Position numbers and translations under genes: made by a program. The notes beneath the pieces were generated by a model. That model did no database searches, was not told the origin of the DNA, and saw only the letters and a program-made list of their open reading frames with translations. Shown here one piece after another: positions 27,622 through 35,835 of a DNA stretch of 46,920 nucleotides. Source of the stretch: Hydrogenispora ethanolica (GTDB lineage Bacteria > Bacillota > UBA4882 > UBA8346); assembly GCF_004340685.1 (NCBI RefSeq), contig NZ_SLUN01000009.1, positions 1 to 46,920 of the forward strand. Direction: 5' to 3'. The stretch's first letter is position 1. Each line of letters starts with the position of its first letter.

Positions 27622-28725
27622 ATGATGGAAGCGTTCCATGAGCGGCATGACGGTGATCGAAGCGATTCGGCCAGTCTGATAGCGGACGGCGCCGAGTTTT
27701 TGGCGGATCGGCCGGCAATTTTGCGGACCATCGCCGCACCCGGCGGAGAGGATGCGCAGCAGTTGCGGATGAGCGCCAATCTTTTGCGCCGCCGCGCGGT
27801 GGGCGACGCGGTCCATCTGCGCGGTTTGATCGAGTTTTCGAACCATTGCCGGAATAACTGTTGCTATTGCGGCCTGCGCCGCGACAACCGGAGACTGGCG
27901 CGCTACCGGATGACCCCGGCGGAGATCGTCTCCGCCGCCGAGCGCGGCGCCGCGCTCGGCTACCGCACGGTGGTGCTGCAATCGGGGGAGGATCCGGCCT
28001 TCACCGGCCCGATGCTGGCGGAGATCATTCGGGAGATCAAACGGCTGGGCCTGGTGGTCACCCTGAGCGTCGGCGAGCGGGAGCCCCGGGAATACGAGCT
28101 GTGGCGATCGGCCGGGGCGGAACGCTATCTGATGCGCCACGAGACTGCCGACCCCGAGCTGTACGGCCGGTTGCATCCCGGCCAGACCCTGGCCAAACGG
28201 ATTGCTTTGCTGAAAGTGCTGAAGCAACTCGATTATCAGGTGGGAACCGGTTTCATGGTCGGCCTGCCCGGCCAGACGCCGGAGACATTGCTGGCCGATA
28301 TCGATCTGGCCCGGGAGCTGGCGGCGGAGATGGTCGGCATCGGCCCGTTCATTCCTCATCCGGCCACGCCGCTGGCGGACAGTCCGGGCGGCATCGTCGA
28401 CCAGACCTGCCTGATGGTGGCCCTGGCCCGGCTGGCGCTTCCCTACGCCTTGATCCCGGCCACGACCGCGCTGGGCAGCATCGATCCGCAGGGCCGGGAG
28501 TTGGCGCTTGAGTCGGGGGCCAACGTGATGATGCCGAACCTGACGCCCCGCCTGCACCGGGCGGATTATCAGATTTACCCCAATAAGATCTGCCTCAACG
28601 AGGAGGCCGATCATTGCCGGGGCTGCATCACCGGCCGGATCTTGGGACTGGGCCGGATAGTGGCCGACGATCCGGGACATCATCCGTTATGGCTGGAACG
28701 GAACCAAGCGCTCGGCCAGGCCTGA
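27622..28725 (+). CDS. hydE: [FeFe]-hydrogenase maturase HydE, radical SAM
   Basis: The 367-residue enzyme acts on the HydG product toward the diiron core. The radical-SAM CX3CX2C is at Cys76, 80 and 83 (CRNNCCYC). Other landmarks are HLRGLIEFSNHC, GYRTVVLQSGED and GFMVGLPGQTPETLLADI. The ATG at 27622 is used because GAGGTG lies 6 nt upstream; a TTG at 27610 has no site. It is the last gene of the cluster, and a terminator follows at 28804. Confidence 0.94.
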   Translation: MMEAFHERHDGDRSDSASLIADGAEFLADRPAILRTIAAPGGEDAQQLRMSANLLRRRAVGDAVHLRGLIEFSNHCRNNCCYCGLRRDNRRLARYRMTPAEIVSAAERGAALGYRTVVLQSGEDPAFTGPMLAEIIREIKRLGLVVTLSVGEREPREYELWRSAGAERYLMRHETADPELYGRLHPGQTLAKRIALLKVLKQLDYQVGTGFMVGLPGQTPETLLADIDLARELAAEMVGIGPFIPHPATPLADSPGGIVDQTCLMVALARLALPYALIPATTALGSIDPQGRELALESGANVMMPNLTPRLHRADYQIYPNKICLNEEADHCRGCITGRILGLGRIVADDPGHHPLWLERNQALGQA

Positions 28726-28803
28726 CGGAACGACCGCAGCGAAGATGCGATTCCGGCGCATGGTCTAGCAGATAACGATAGGACAGGATGGAATTTGAGA
28801 CGG

Positions 28804-28840
28804 GCAGTTGCCGATGATGGCGGCTGCTTTTCCGTTTTTC
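28804..28840 (+). terminator. Intrinsic terminator after hydE
   Basis: GCAGTTGCC pairs with GGCGGCTGC over 9 bp (two G-T pairs) around the loop GATGAT, followed by TTTTCCGTTTTT. A nearly identical hairpin ends a different gene group at 33975. Confidence 0.8.
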
Positions 28841-28967
28841 ATGGGGTTTCTGAGATGAAAGGGAGATGACGGGCGGGGGTCGAAACAATTCCATCCAGGT
28901 TCATGACATCCCGTTGTCAGGTTCGATCGGTTATACTGAAGCGAAAAAGAGAGGATGGGGAGCGCTC

Positions 28968-29588
28968 ATGACAAAACAAGAGCAAGAAATCGCGGTTTTT
29001 TTGAAAACGCGGGTGATCGGCAAAACATTAGCGACCGAGCCGCTGGTTTATTCTTTGGAAAACGGGAGGCTGGAAGGGGTATATTCGGATCAGATGATCT
29101 TCGGCGGATTGTACACTTCGGAAGCGGGGTTCTATTTCGACCTCAGCGTGATTGCCAAGGAAACGGTCTATGAGTTGGGAGCCGACGGCAGCCGGGCCGG
29201 TGTGAACCGCGATTATAACGGGGTGAGCGTCTTCCGGTACGAAATGGCCGAACGACGCAGCACTTCCGAGATTACCGGGATCATGCGCCTGATCTCCAGT
29301 ACTGTAAAAGATCATACCGTCGCCGCCATGGCCTATGGGCTTCATCGGGTCCGGCTCTCCGCCGCTGAATTGTGTTGGGAAGAAAAACAACTGTTATACC
29401 GGGACATGACCGCCAATGAAGGCGGATACCGCCCGGTGGCCCTGGATTCCACCGCCAGATTCTTTCTGAAAGACGCGCGGCTTCATTTCGAATTCATTCC
29501 CACGGTCTTTGATATCGATCCGGCGACTCTGGAACGGACGGAAGCGCAGGATAAATGGCCCAGCTTTATCGCGAAAGAACAACCATAG
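28968..29588 (+). CDS. Hypothetical cytoplasmic protein, 206 residues
   Basis: I do not recognise this protein. It begins MTKQEQEIAVFLKTRVIGKT, has no signal peptide or membrane segment, and alternates beta-like and polar stretches (GGLYTSEAGFYFDLSVIAKE, ARFFLKDARLHFEFIPTVFD). This suggests a beta-rich lipocalin-like or ligand-binding fold, but that is a guess. GAGGATGGGGAG precedes the ATG at 28968; a longer frame from 28866 lacks a site. It stands alone after the hydE terminator. Confidence 0.75.
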   Translation: MTKQEQEIAVFLKTRVIGKTLATEPLVYSLENGRLEGVYSDQMIFGGLYTSEAGFYFDLSVIAKETVYELGADGSRAGVNRDYNGVSVFRYEMAERRSTSEITGIMRLISSTVKDHTVAAMAYGLHRVRLSAAELCWEEKQLLYRDMTANEGGYRPVALDSTARFFLKDARLHFEFIPTVFDIDPATLERTEAQDKWPSFIAKEQP

Positions 29589-29814
29589 AGCGGAGCAACC
29601 GCCACGATGAGCGTCTTGAGGCCAAACTGGTCCTCACCGGGTTCGGCCGGTAATCCGGAGACTGGAGGCGGTTTCCGGTGCCTGCGACTACTGATGGCAA
29701 TATTTTCATCGTGTCGAAATAACGGCAGGAAGTTTCTGGGACAGGTCGAAAATGTATGAGTAGATGCCGCTTCCAATTCAAACACCTTTCAATTCAATGG
29801 AGGGGGTCTGGCGG

Positions 29815-30333
29815 ATGTTTCAAAAGTGGGCGGCCTTCTGCTCCAAATTCATGGCGGTGCATGTTCTCAGCTATTTTCTGGCCGGGGCTTTCTTTTACCA
29901 ATGGCTCACCAAACCGTTTTATCAAGGCCAGGGAGCTGAAGCGATCTTTAAAACGTTTATGCGGACCGAGTCCGAACCGTTATTGTGGCAACACGTGATG
30001 ACTTGGCAGATTCCCGGCCAGATCTTGCGGGGTTTGTTGATGGGGTGGGCTTTGTTGCCGTTCCTTGAGGTACTCAGAGGCTGGCGGTATTGGAAGCGGG
30101 TTTGGGTGCTTTTCGGTATTTACTTCGTCTTTTCCCATCTTTCGGCCACCGGGCCGACGACCGGCGGGATCGAGGGGTTGATCTATTTGCGGCCCGAAAT
30201 CATGAATCCGCGCATTTTCTTAGCGGTCCAACCCGAGATTATCTTACAAGCTTTGGTGTTGGCCCTGGGCGTCTCATGGTGGATGATCCCCAAGTCCGAA
30301 CGTAAAGTGGGAACGGTCCTGACTCACGATTGA
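29815..30333 (+). CDS. Hypothetical membrane protein, about four segments
   Basis: The 172-residue protein has hydrophobic segments near 12-30 (VHVLSYFLAGAFFYQ), 62-80 (ILRGLLMGWALLPFLEVL), 90-107 (VWVLFGIYFVFSHLSA) and 142-160 (IILQALVLALGVSWWMI). The ATG at 29815 has GGAGGGGG about 9 nt upstream; the longer reading from 29764 has none. I recognise no family. It lies 40 bp before the QueG-like gene on the same strand, so they may be cotranscribed. Confidence 0.75.
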   Translation: MFQKWAAFCSKFMAVHVLSYFLAGAFFYQWLTKPFYQGQGAEAIFKTFMRTESEPLLWQHVMTWQIPGQILRGLLMGWALLPFLEVLRGWRYWKRVWVLFGIYFVFSHLSATGPTTGGIEGLIYLRPEIMNPRIFLAVQPEIILQALVLALGVSWWMIPKSERKVGTVLTHD

Positions 30334-30372
30334 ATCGTATCGTTATCTGGAATTTCTCATGGAGTAATCGAG

Positions 30373-31080
30373 ATGGAACTGCTGGAACAGATCAAACAAT
30401 TGGCGGGGTTCCATGCCATTGATTTCATCGGAGTCGCCGGAATCGCCGCCTATCACGATCAGATTGAAGCGATCGGCGGGACGCTGTCCCGCGATTATCC
30501 CCGGGCCATTGCCATCGGCATCGTGTTGCAAAAGAGCATCGTTCGGCTTTTGAACGACCGCGGGACCTATGAGAACGTCTTCCAGTATCAACATCATTAT
30601 GACGTCACCAACGCCCGGCTGGACCATTTCGCCGCCATTGTCAGTTCGGTCATTCAACGCGGCGGCTATCCGACGCTACCGGTCCCGGCCGCAGAACGGA
30701 TCGACAGTGAGCGCGTCTGCGCTTCGGTCTCCCATAAAATTGTCGCGCGTTTGGCGGGCTTCGGCTGGATCGGCAAGAACTGCCTCCTGATCAACCCCGA
30801 TTACGGTCCCGGTATCCGCTGGACTACGGTCCTGACTGCGGCGCCCCTGCCGGAGAACCTGCGGGTCTCGGAGAACCGCTGCGGCGACTGCCGGCAATGC
30901 GTCAAAGCCTGCCCGGCCCAGGCGATCAAGGGCCGCAATTATTATGACGGCGAGCCGCGCGACCGGCGCTTGGATGTGTCCAAGTGTGAAGCCTACTTTG
31001 ATGCCTTGGAAAAGGCGGGGAAACTTCGGGTTTGCGGCATGTGCCTTCAGGCTTGCCCCTATGGGCGGAAAACACCGTAA
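30373..31080 (+). CDS. QueG-like 4Fe-4S double-cluster protein
   Basis: The 235-residue protein resembles the iron-sulfur half of epoxyqueuosine reductase. KIVARLAGFGWIGKNCLLIN matches the QueG GxGWIGKN motif, and two ferredoxin-type motifs follow (CGDCRQCVKACP and CGMCLQACPYG). It is shorter than true QueG and lacks the C-terminal repeats, so it is more likely a paralogous reductase of unknown substrate. The sensitive clusters fit an anaerobic cytoplasm. Confidence 0.75.
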   Translation: MELLEQIKQLAGFHAIDFIGVAGIAAYHDQIEAIGGTLSRDYPRAIAIGIVLQKSIVRLLNDRGTYENVFQYQHHYDVTNARLDHFAAIVSSVIQRGGYPTLPVPAAERIDSERVCASVSHKIVARLAGFGWIGKNCLLINPDYGPGIRWTTVLTAAPLPENLRVSENRCGDCRQCVKACPAQAIKGRNYYDGEPRDRRLDVSKCEAYFDALEKAGKLRVCGMCLQACPYGRKTP

Positions 31081-31097
31081 GAAAAGAGGATCGCTGA

Positions 31098-31535
31098 ATG
31101 ATGAAATTGTCGCAATCGCCATTGCCTCCGGGCATCCGAACCATCATGGTCGTCAATTGCCTGGCCACGGTGCTTACGCTTCTGTTTTGGCTGCTGGTCC
31201 TCTGGAGAGTATTCCTGGCGCCGGAAAATCCCACGGCGCTATCCATGGCATCCCGTGCTTCCACACTGGGATTTTTGATTTCCGACCTGATCTGGGCGGT
31301 TCCCATCATGGCCGTAAGCATTCCGGGTTTGGCGCGGTTGCGTTTTTGGGGTTGGGCCGCGGCCCAGTCTGCCAATATCCTGTGGATCTACTCGATGACC
31401 AATCTATGGGTCCGCGACAGCTACTCCGGTGTGATTACGCCGGGGGATATTCTGTTCCTTCCCTTGGCACTGTTTTCGTTATGGTCGGTTTGGTATTTGT
31501 GGATGAAGCGGAGCCAGTTTCGGATAAATGAATGA
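31098..31535 (+). CDS. Small four-segment membrane protein
   Basis: The 145-residue protein has clear hydrophobic helices at about 15-38 (IMVVNCLATVLTLLFWLLVL), 55-78, 84-102 and 115-135. It begins 17 bp after the QueG-like gene, so it is likely cotranscribed. It resembles small uncharacterised membrane families such as DUF5360; this is a weak call from topology and residues near the ends. Confidence 0.75.
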   Translation: MMKLSQSPLPPGIRTIMVVNCLATVLTLLFWLLVLWRVFLAPENPTALSMASRASTLGFLISDLIWAVPIMAVSIPGLARLRFWGWAAAQSANILWIYSMTNLWVRDSYSGVITPGDILFLPLALFSLWSVWYLWMKRSQFRINE

Positions 31536-31622
31536 AATATACTCCTTCATAATTTTGATATCAAAGCTATCCGTTACTAAAGAGCGGCCAAATCCTCGGT
31601 ACATTGAACGGGAAGTGTAAAC

Positions 31623-32213
31623 ATGCATAATGCCCTCAAACATTACTTGGTGTTAAGAGGACAGTTGGATAAGGCGTTTGGAAAAGAAAAGAGCCGGGAA
31701 ATATTGCGAGGCTTGGATGGCGTGGATGGGAGCGAATCGCCCGAACAAGCTTCGCAATGGGCCAAAGAATTGGTTTACCGGCTTGAGGAAAACATCGAAA
31801 AGGAGCGGCTCGTGACGATCAGGGAAAACTGTACTTGTATCAAATGTAACAAGTATTCACCGCTGGTTAAAAAGTTTCAAGAGTTGCGGAAGGCTGCGCC
31901 GGACGATGATACATACCTTCGAGAAGTTGTAAACTTTTTGAACGGTAGAGGCCGTTGCGGGAAAAAAGTCGGGCTGGTGGACGGAAAGATCATATCCCAT
32001 TTTGCTTTTTCCGATCATTGCAGTTGCCATGTGGTAAAAGACGGTTGGAAAGCTCCGCCGTCAGTTACTTGGTGTCATTGCTGCAAAGGCAGTCTACTGA
32101 GTGTATATCAATATGTGTTTGTTGAAAAAATTTGCAAAATGGAGATCGTTGAGACTTTTGCCACCGGGGGCAAGGATTGCGTATTTGCGACTTATTATAT
32201 GGATAGCGTTTGA
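31623..32213 (+). CDS. Cys-rich protein, possible DUF6144 relative
   Basis: This 196-residue soluble protein is strikingly rich in paired Cys and His: CTCIKC near 70, CGKK near 118, CSCH near 134, and CHCCKG near 152. The end, VETFATGGKDCVFATYYM, resembles the C-terminus of ATC-hydrolase-like and DUF6144 proteins. The Cys spacing suggests a metal site, zinc or iron-sulfur. No close functional call is possible. GGGAAGTG precedes the ATG. It is less GC-rich than its neighbours. Confidence 0.75.
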   Translation: MHNALKHYLVLRGQLDKAFGKEKSREILRGLDGVDGSESPEQASQWAKELVYRLEENIEKERLVTIRENCTCIKCNKYSPLVKKFQELRKAAPDDDTYLREVVNFLNGRGRCGKKVGLVDGKIISHFAFSDHCSCHVVKDGWKAPPSVTWCHCCKGSLLSVYQYVFVEKICKMEIVETFATGGKDCVFATYYMDSV

Positions 32214-32254
32214 AATGAGACCTTATCGCATGGTTTATAATTTTAGGAGGAAAT

Positions 32255-32887
32255 ATGGACAAAACAGCGCTGGCCATTCAAATGTATGATAGCGCGGCGG
32301 CGAGTTTCGCCGCCAAATTTATGGATCTTAAACTCTACCGTAACAGCATCGCCGCCTTCAGCGAGCTGTTGTCCGGGGACGCCAAGGTGCTGGACCTGGC
32401 TTGCGGCCCCGGCAATGTGGCCAAATTCCTCGCCGAAGCTCACCCCGACATCGCCATCACCGGCCTCGACCTGGCGCCGGCAATGATCGAGCTGGCCCGC
32501 GCCAATGTTCCGCAGGCCGAGTTTCAGGTGCGGGACATCCGCGACTTGGATTTCGCGCCGGGCAGTTTTGACGCGGTGGTGGCGGCTTTCGCCCTGCCGT
32601 ATCTGGATCATGCGGAAGCGCTGAAGTTCATTGCGGATATCGGCCGGATCGTGAAAGAAAACGGCCTGTTGTACCTCAGCTGCATGGAAGGGCCGTCCAG
32701 CCGCGTCGAGACGATGAGTTTCGCCCCGGACAGCCGGGTCTGGGTCAATTATTATACCGAGGAATTCCTGCGGGAAGCCTTCAAGAAGAACGGTCTGGCG
32801 ATCTTGCAACCGCTCCGGCAGGACTATCCGGAACAGGACGGGTCGATCACGGTGGATATGATTTTTATCTTACGGAAAGTGGCTTGA
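32255..32887 (+). CDS. Class I SAM-dependent methyltransferase
   Basis: The 210-residue protein has SAM motif I VLDLACGPGNVAKFL, an acidic ribose-binding residue in ITGLDLAP, and FQVRDIRDLDFAPGSFDAVV, typical of Methyltransf_11/25 enzymes. AGGAGG lies just before the ATG. The substrate cannot be told. Two acetyltransferase genes follow on the same strand. Confidence 0.88.
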   Translation: MDKTALAIQMYDSAAASFAAKFMDLKLYRNSIAAFSELLSGDAKVLDLACGPGNVAKFLAEAHPDIAITGLDLAPAMIELARANVPQAEFQVRDIRDLDFAPGSFDAVVAAFALPYLDHAEALKFIADIGRIVKENGLLYLSCMEGPSSRVETMSFAPDSRVWVNYYTEEFLREAFKKNGLAILQPLRQDYPEQDGSITVDMIFILRKVA

Positions 32888-32934
32888 TCCGGTTTTTTTA
32901 CGGAGAATTAAATTATGGAGCGTGACTCCCCGAA

Positions 32935-33366
32935 ATGATCGCCTATCAGGAGTTTTCTAAAGCCGATTGTCCGGAGGTGCTGGCATTTTGGCGGGCCATT
33001 GCGGGACTGGGGCTGAATCCGCAGGATGATACGCCCGCCGCCATCGGCGCCTTTTTGGACCGCAATCCCGGTTTTAGTTTTATCGCGCGCCGCGACGGCC
33101 GGGTCGTCGGCGCCCTGCTCTGCGGCCACGACGGCCGGCGGGGCGCCATTTATCATCTGGCGGTGGTCGCCGACTGCCGCAAAATGGGTATCGGACAGAC
33201 CTTGCTCCAGTTGGCGCTGGACCGCCTGAAGGAGGCCGGGATTCAACGCTGCCGCCTGCTGGTTTTGAAAGGCAATGATGCGGCGAAAGCCTACTATCAT
33301 CACCTGGGATGGAAAGCGGATACGTTTTTGAATGCCTATTCGAAACAACTGTCGCCGGCGGACTGA
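32935..33366 (+). CDS. GNAT-family N-acetyltransferase
   Basis: The 143-residue protein has the acetyl-CoA site VVADCRKMGIGQTLLQLALDRL (motif A, Q/R-x-x-G-x-G/A type), then LLVLKGNDAAKAYYHHLGW. The start ATG overlaps the stop of a seven-codon frame (MERDSPK, 32915-32938) which has its own GGAG site, so initiation may be coupled to that short leader. The substrate is unknown. Confidence 0.85.
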   Translation: MIAYQEFSKADCPEVLAFWRAIAGLGLNPQDDTPAAIGAFLDRNPGFSFIARRDGRVVGALLCGHDGRRGAIYHLAVVADCRKMGIGQTLLQLALDRLKEAGIQRCRLLVLKGNDAAKAYYHHLGWKADTFLNAYSKQLSPAD

Positions 33367-33416
33367 GCGTCTACGTTCATCCAAATCCGGTCGAAATTTT
33401 TTTATAGGAGCAGGCA

Positions 33417-33890
33417 ATGTCCTATTCAATCAGGGAAGCCCAAATCGCCGACGCCGACCGGGTTGTGGAGCTGGTCGTCCGGTTGCTCAGCGAATTGGAC
33501 CGCGTCCCAGTCGAGCTGGATCGGGAAGCGTCGCGCCAGATTTATAAGGAGTTGATCGGCAATCCGGCTCACCGGGCCTTTATCGCTTGGGACGGGGAGA
33601 AAGCGGTGGGACTGATCACGGTCGTTCAATCCCTGGCTATCTATGCGCGGGGCCGTTTTGGAATCATCAATGAATTTTATGTAATGCCCGAATACCGGTC
33701 TTCCGGCATCGGCCGGCTGATGCTGGAGGAAGTTGAGCAATTCGGCCTCAGCCGGGGTTGGCAGAGGCTGGAGGTCGGGGCGCCGGAACGCGAACACTGG
33801 TCCCGCAGCATCGCCTTTTATTGTAAAGAAGGTTTCGTGGAAATCGGCCCGCGCCTGAAAAAGCTCTTTCCGGGCGGTCCGCCGCGTTGA
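33417..33890 (+). CDS. GNAT-family N-acetyltransferase
   Basis: The 157-residue protein has EFYVMPEYRSSGIGRLMLEEV as the acetyl-CoA motif, followed by WQRLEVGAPEREHWSRSIAFYCKEGF. AGGAGCAGG precedes the ATG. It is the second acetyltransferase in a row, 50 bp after the first, but differs clearly from it. The intrinsic terminator at 33975 closes the group. Confidence 0.87.
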   Translation: MSYSIREAQIADADRVVELVVRLLSELDRVPVELDREASRQIYKELIGNPAHRAFIAWDGEKAVGLITVVQSLAIYARGRFGIINEFYVMPEYRSSGIGRLMLEEVEQFGLSRGWQRLEVGAPEREHWSRSIAFYCKEGFVEIGPRLKKLFPGGPPR

Positions 33891-33974
33891 TTTCCGCCGC
33901 TCCGCTCCTCTTTTCTCACGACATGGGCAATCATCATTCCTCTTCAGAAGAAATAAGGCTTCCGATAGTTTCAG

Positions 33975-34008
33975 GCAGTTGCCGAGGATGGCGGCTGCTT
34001 TTTCTTTG
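33975..34008 (+). terminator. Intrinsic terminator after the GNAT genes
   Basis: GCAGTTGCC/GGCGGCTGC stem with loop GAGGAT and a TTTTTCTTT tail. It is almost the same sequence as the terminator at 28804, differing by one loop base and in the tail. Confidence 0.8.
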
Positions 34009-34109
34009 GAATGAAGGGAAGAGAATACGCGATATTGGAGTGGCAACAAGATAATAGCCTTCCCGAAGCGATGGCAAATATTATATAATGGCTATGGGAG
34101 GTGTTGATT

Positions 34110-34277
34110 ATGGGTTTGTTACAAATGACAGACGGCTGGCAAAGTGAATGGTCCCAAAAAGGATTGGACATCAATCGCTGCACTTGCTTAACATGCTACA
34201 ATACAAAAAGATGTGAGTATGCATTTGAGACCTATAATCAAGACGGAGAATGTTTGTGGTGTCAGATGCAATGGTAA
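34110..34277 (+). CDS. Small Cys-rich protein, 55 residues
   Basis: The frame has ATG at 34110, GGGAGGTG ideally spaced before it, a TATAAT-like box 24-30 bp upstream, and a terminator hairpin after it. The protein begins MGLLQMTDGWQSEWSQKG and carries CTCLTC, one Cys in TKRCEY, and CLWC, six cysteines in all, with no signal peptide. The CxCxxC...C...CxxC spacing suggests a zinc ribbon or iron-sulfur knot. I recognise no family. It is AT-rich compared with neighbours, suggesting recent arrival. Confidence 0.7.
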   Translation: MGLLQMTDGWQSEWSQKGLDINRCTCLTCYNTKRCEYAFETYNQDGECLWCQMQW

Positions 34278-34308
34278 CTCCGGATGTCCATCGCGAATCA
34301 TGAACCCT

Positions 34309-34343
34309 GAAGCCGTCGGGATCAACACCCCGGCGGCTTCACT
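34309..34343 (+). terminator. Hairpin terminator after the small Cys-rich gene
   Basis: GAAGCCGTCGGG (34309) pairs with CCCGGCGGCTTC (34329-34340) over 12 bp with one G-T pair, then a short ACTTT tail. The T run is weak but the stem is strong. Confidence 0.6.
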
Positions 34344-34478
34344 TTAACCCTATGGTTTTGAAATGCCTACTCCAAACAGTTGGCGCCGGCAGGGTAAGCC
34401 TTCCTGTCATTCTGGGGGACGGCTGAATTTTTTGAAGAAGCGGCAAACCCTATTTCATCAGTGGAGCAAAGATAACCC

Positions 34479-34934
34479 ATGATGACCGAACGAAGCCGGA
34501 TGGGAGTCGGGGCAGTTTCCCGAAACTCCGGGGATGCATCCGCGAAGCTCGGTCTTGTTTCCCGAAGTCTTGGTCCTCTTTCCCGAAGGATTCGTCCCGC
34601 ATCTTCAAGTCTTGGTCCTTTATCCCGGAGCTTTGGGGAAGGTTCCCCGAGGCTCCGGGAAGCTAGGATGACCTTTCGGGAAGAAAGGATCGAAGGATCC
34701 GTTGAAAGGATCATGGGATCCCTTACAAGGATGGCTTTCATCCTAACAAGGATGAAGAAGATCCGAGTTGGACCGAAGACCATACCTTACATGAGAGGGG
34801 ATCGCCTAATATATTACGGGGGCCGGGATGAAGGACGGAGCATCGGGGAAGCCGGCCGGAAGCGCGCGGCGGAAAGGCGGCGGGTTGCGGACAAAGCCCG
34901 GATTGACTGGAGCGCGCGGCGGTATTATAATTAA
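34479..34934 (+). CDS. Heptapeptide-repeat ORF over 21-nt array 2
   Basis: The 151-residue frame contains about a dozen consecutive heptads (SRNSGDA, SAKLGLV, SRSLGPL, SRRIRPA, SSSLGPL, SRSFGEG, SPRLREA, then RMTFREE, RIEGSVE, RIMGSLT, RMAFILT), followed by a basic tail (AGRKRAAERRRVADKARID). The only start signal is a GGAG 12 nt before ATGATG, so expression is uncertain. The array stays in exact 21-nt register with no indel and no stop, unlike array 1. I know no function; it could be a repeat that only happens to be open. Confidence 0.45.
   Translation: MMTERSRMGVGAVSRNSGDASAKLGLVSRSLGPLSRRIRPASSSLGPLSRSFGEGSPRLREARMTFREERIEGSVERIMGSLTRMAFILTRMKKIRVGPKTIPYMRGDRLIYYGGRDEGRSIGEAGRKRAAERRRVADKARIDWSARRYYN
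34497..34769. repeat. Degenerate 21-nt tandem array 2
   Basis: Units start at 34518 and every 21 bases to 34749 with no slip. Units 1-7 resemble TCCCGAAGTCTTGGTCCTCTT; units 8-12 begin AGGAT. Neighbouring units often differ by a third of their bases, so the array is old or has been actively diversified. The CGAA core and the x-x-hydrophobic-x-hydrophobic heptad relate it to array 1 at 22052. Confidence 0.85.
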
Positions 34935-35016
34935 TCCTAAAATACCAAAGAAATAGCGTGATGGGAAAATGTGCTCGTCCCCTGGGGGCGGGTTTTCATT
35001 TTGGAGGATAGAACGG

Positions 35017-35670
35017 ATGATCATTGCCCAAACACAGTCGGAGCACGGCGAGACCATTTTGCGTCAGGGCAGCGCCGGATATGAGCTGATCGTCGACGGT
35101 CAGTTTCTGATGTCCTCGGCCAGCGGTCCGTCCTCGGAGGAGCTGGTACGACTGGGATTGGAGGGACTCGCAGCCGCGGACGCTCTGACAGTGCTCATCG
35201 GCGGACTGGGCCTGGGTTTTTCACTCCGGACCGCGCTGGCTGAGCCGCGGGTCGCCGCGGTGCGGGTGGTGGAGCTGGAAGCGGCGCTCATCGACTGGCA
35301 CCGGCGCGGCCTGCTGCCGGAGACGGCCGCGTGGATCAATGACCAACGGGCCAGTATCGTCCATGACGATCTGCTGCGGTTCCTAGCCCGTTGCGAAGCC
35401 CGTTACGATTTGATTGCGCTCGATATCGACAACGGTCCCGACTGGCTGAGCCACGCCGGGAACGCCGGCCTCTACACCCCGGCCATGCTGAGCCGCGTCG
35501 CTGCACTGTTGAATCCCGGCGGGATCGCCACCTTCTGGTCGGCGGACCAGGCGCCGGGATTGATGCAACTGCTCAACGAGGTTTTTGGGAATGTCGCCGA
35601 GATTGGGCGGCTGGATACGAACGGCGCGGGGAAGACGATCGAGGCTTTCATTTACCGCTGCCGAGTCTAA
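35017..35670 (+). CDS. Spermidine-synthase-like SAM-fold protein
   Basis: The 217-residue protein has a Rossmann core of the polyamine aminopropyltransferase type: VLIGGLGLGFSLRTAL (motif I), VRVVELEAALIDWHR (acidic ribose contact), then YDLIALDIDNGPDWLSHAGN and LYTPAMLSRVAALLNPGG. The short N-terminal beta part is reduced against true spermidine synthases, so a methyltransferase-like role is possible. GGAGG precedes the ATG at 35017, preferred over the frame's first start at 34969. Confidence 0.8.
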   Translation: MIIAQTQSEHGETILRQGSAGYELIVDGQFLMSSASGPSSEELVRLGLEGLAAADALTVLIGGLGLGFSLRTALAEPRVAAVRVVELEAALIDWHRRGLLPETAAWINDQRASIVHDDLLRFLARCEARYDLIALDIDNGPDWLSHAGNAGLYTPAMLSRVAALLNPGGIATFWSADQAPGLMQLLNEVFGNVAEIGRLDTNGAGKTIEAFIYRCRV

Positions 35671-35677
35671 AAGCCAT

Positions 35678-35745
35678 GGGATAAAGTCTCTTTCCAACCG
35701 ATTCAGCCTGTAAAAGGTTTAAAAATCGACTTTATCCCTTGCTTC
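35678..35745 (+). terminator. Large hairpin with terminator-like tail
   Basis: GGGATAAAGTC (35678) pairs perfectly with GACTTTATCCC (35728), enclosing a 39-nt loop that can itself fold (AACC/GGTT). TTGCTTCT follows. It probably ends the upstream gene. Confidence 0.5.
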
Positions 35746-35835
35746 TCTGAGTTTTTGTGTTCACTGGCCTTCGGGCAGGGTTTATCACAACGCTTCGAAT
35801 TGGTATCGAATCAATGTTCAGCGGAGGCGAGATTT

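Noticed and set aside
27322-28683. 453-codon minus-strand frame across TM1266 and hydE
   Set aside because: It is antisense to two well-supported genes and has no domain-like sequence.
34497-34769. CRISPR array or iteron origin
   Set aside because: All parts of the unit vary, there is no repeat-spacer pattern and no replication gene nearby.
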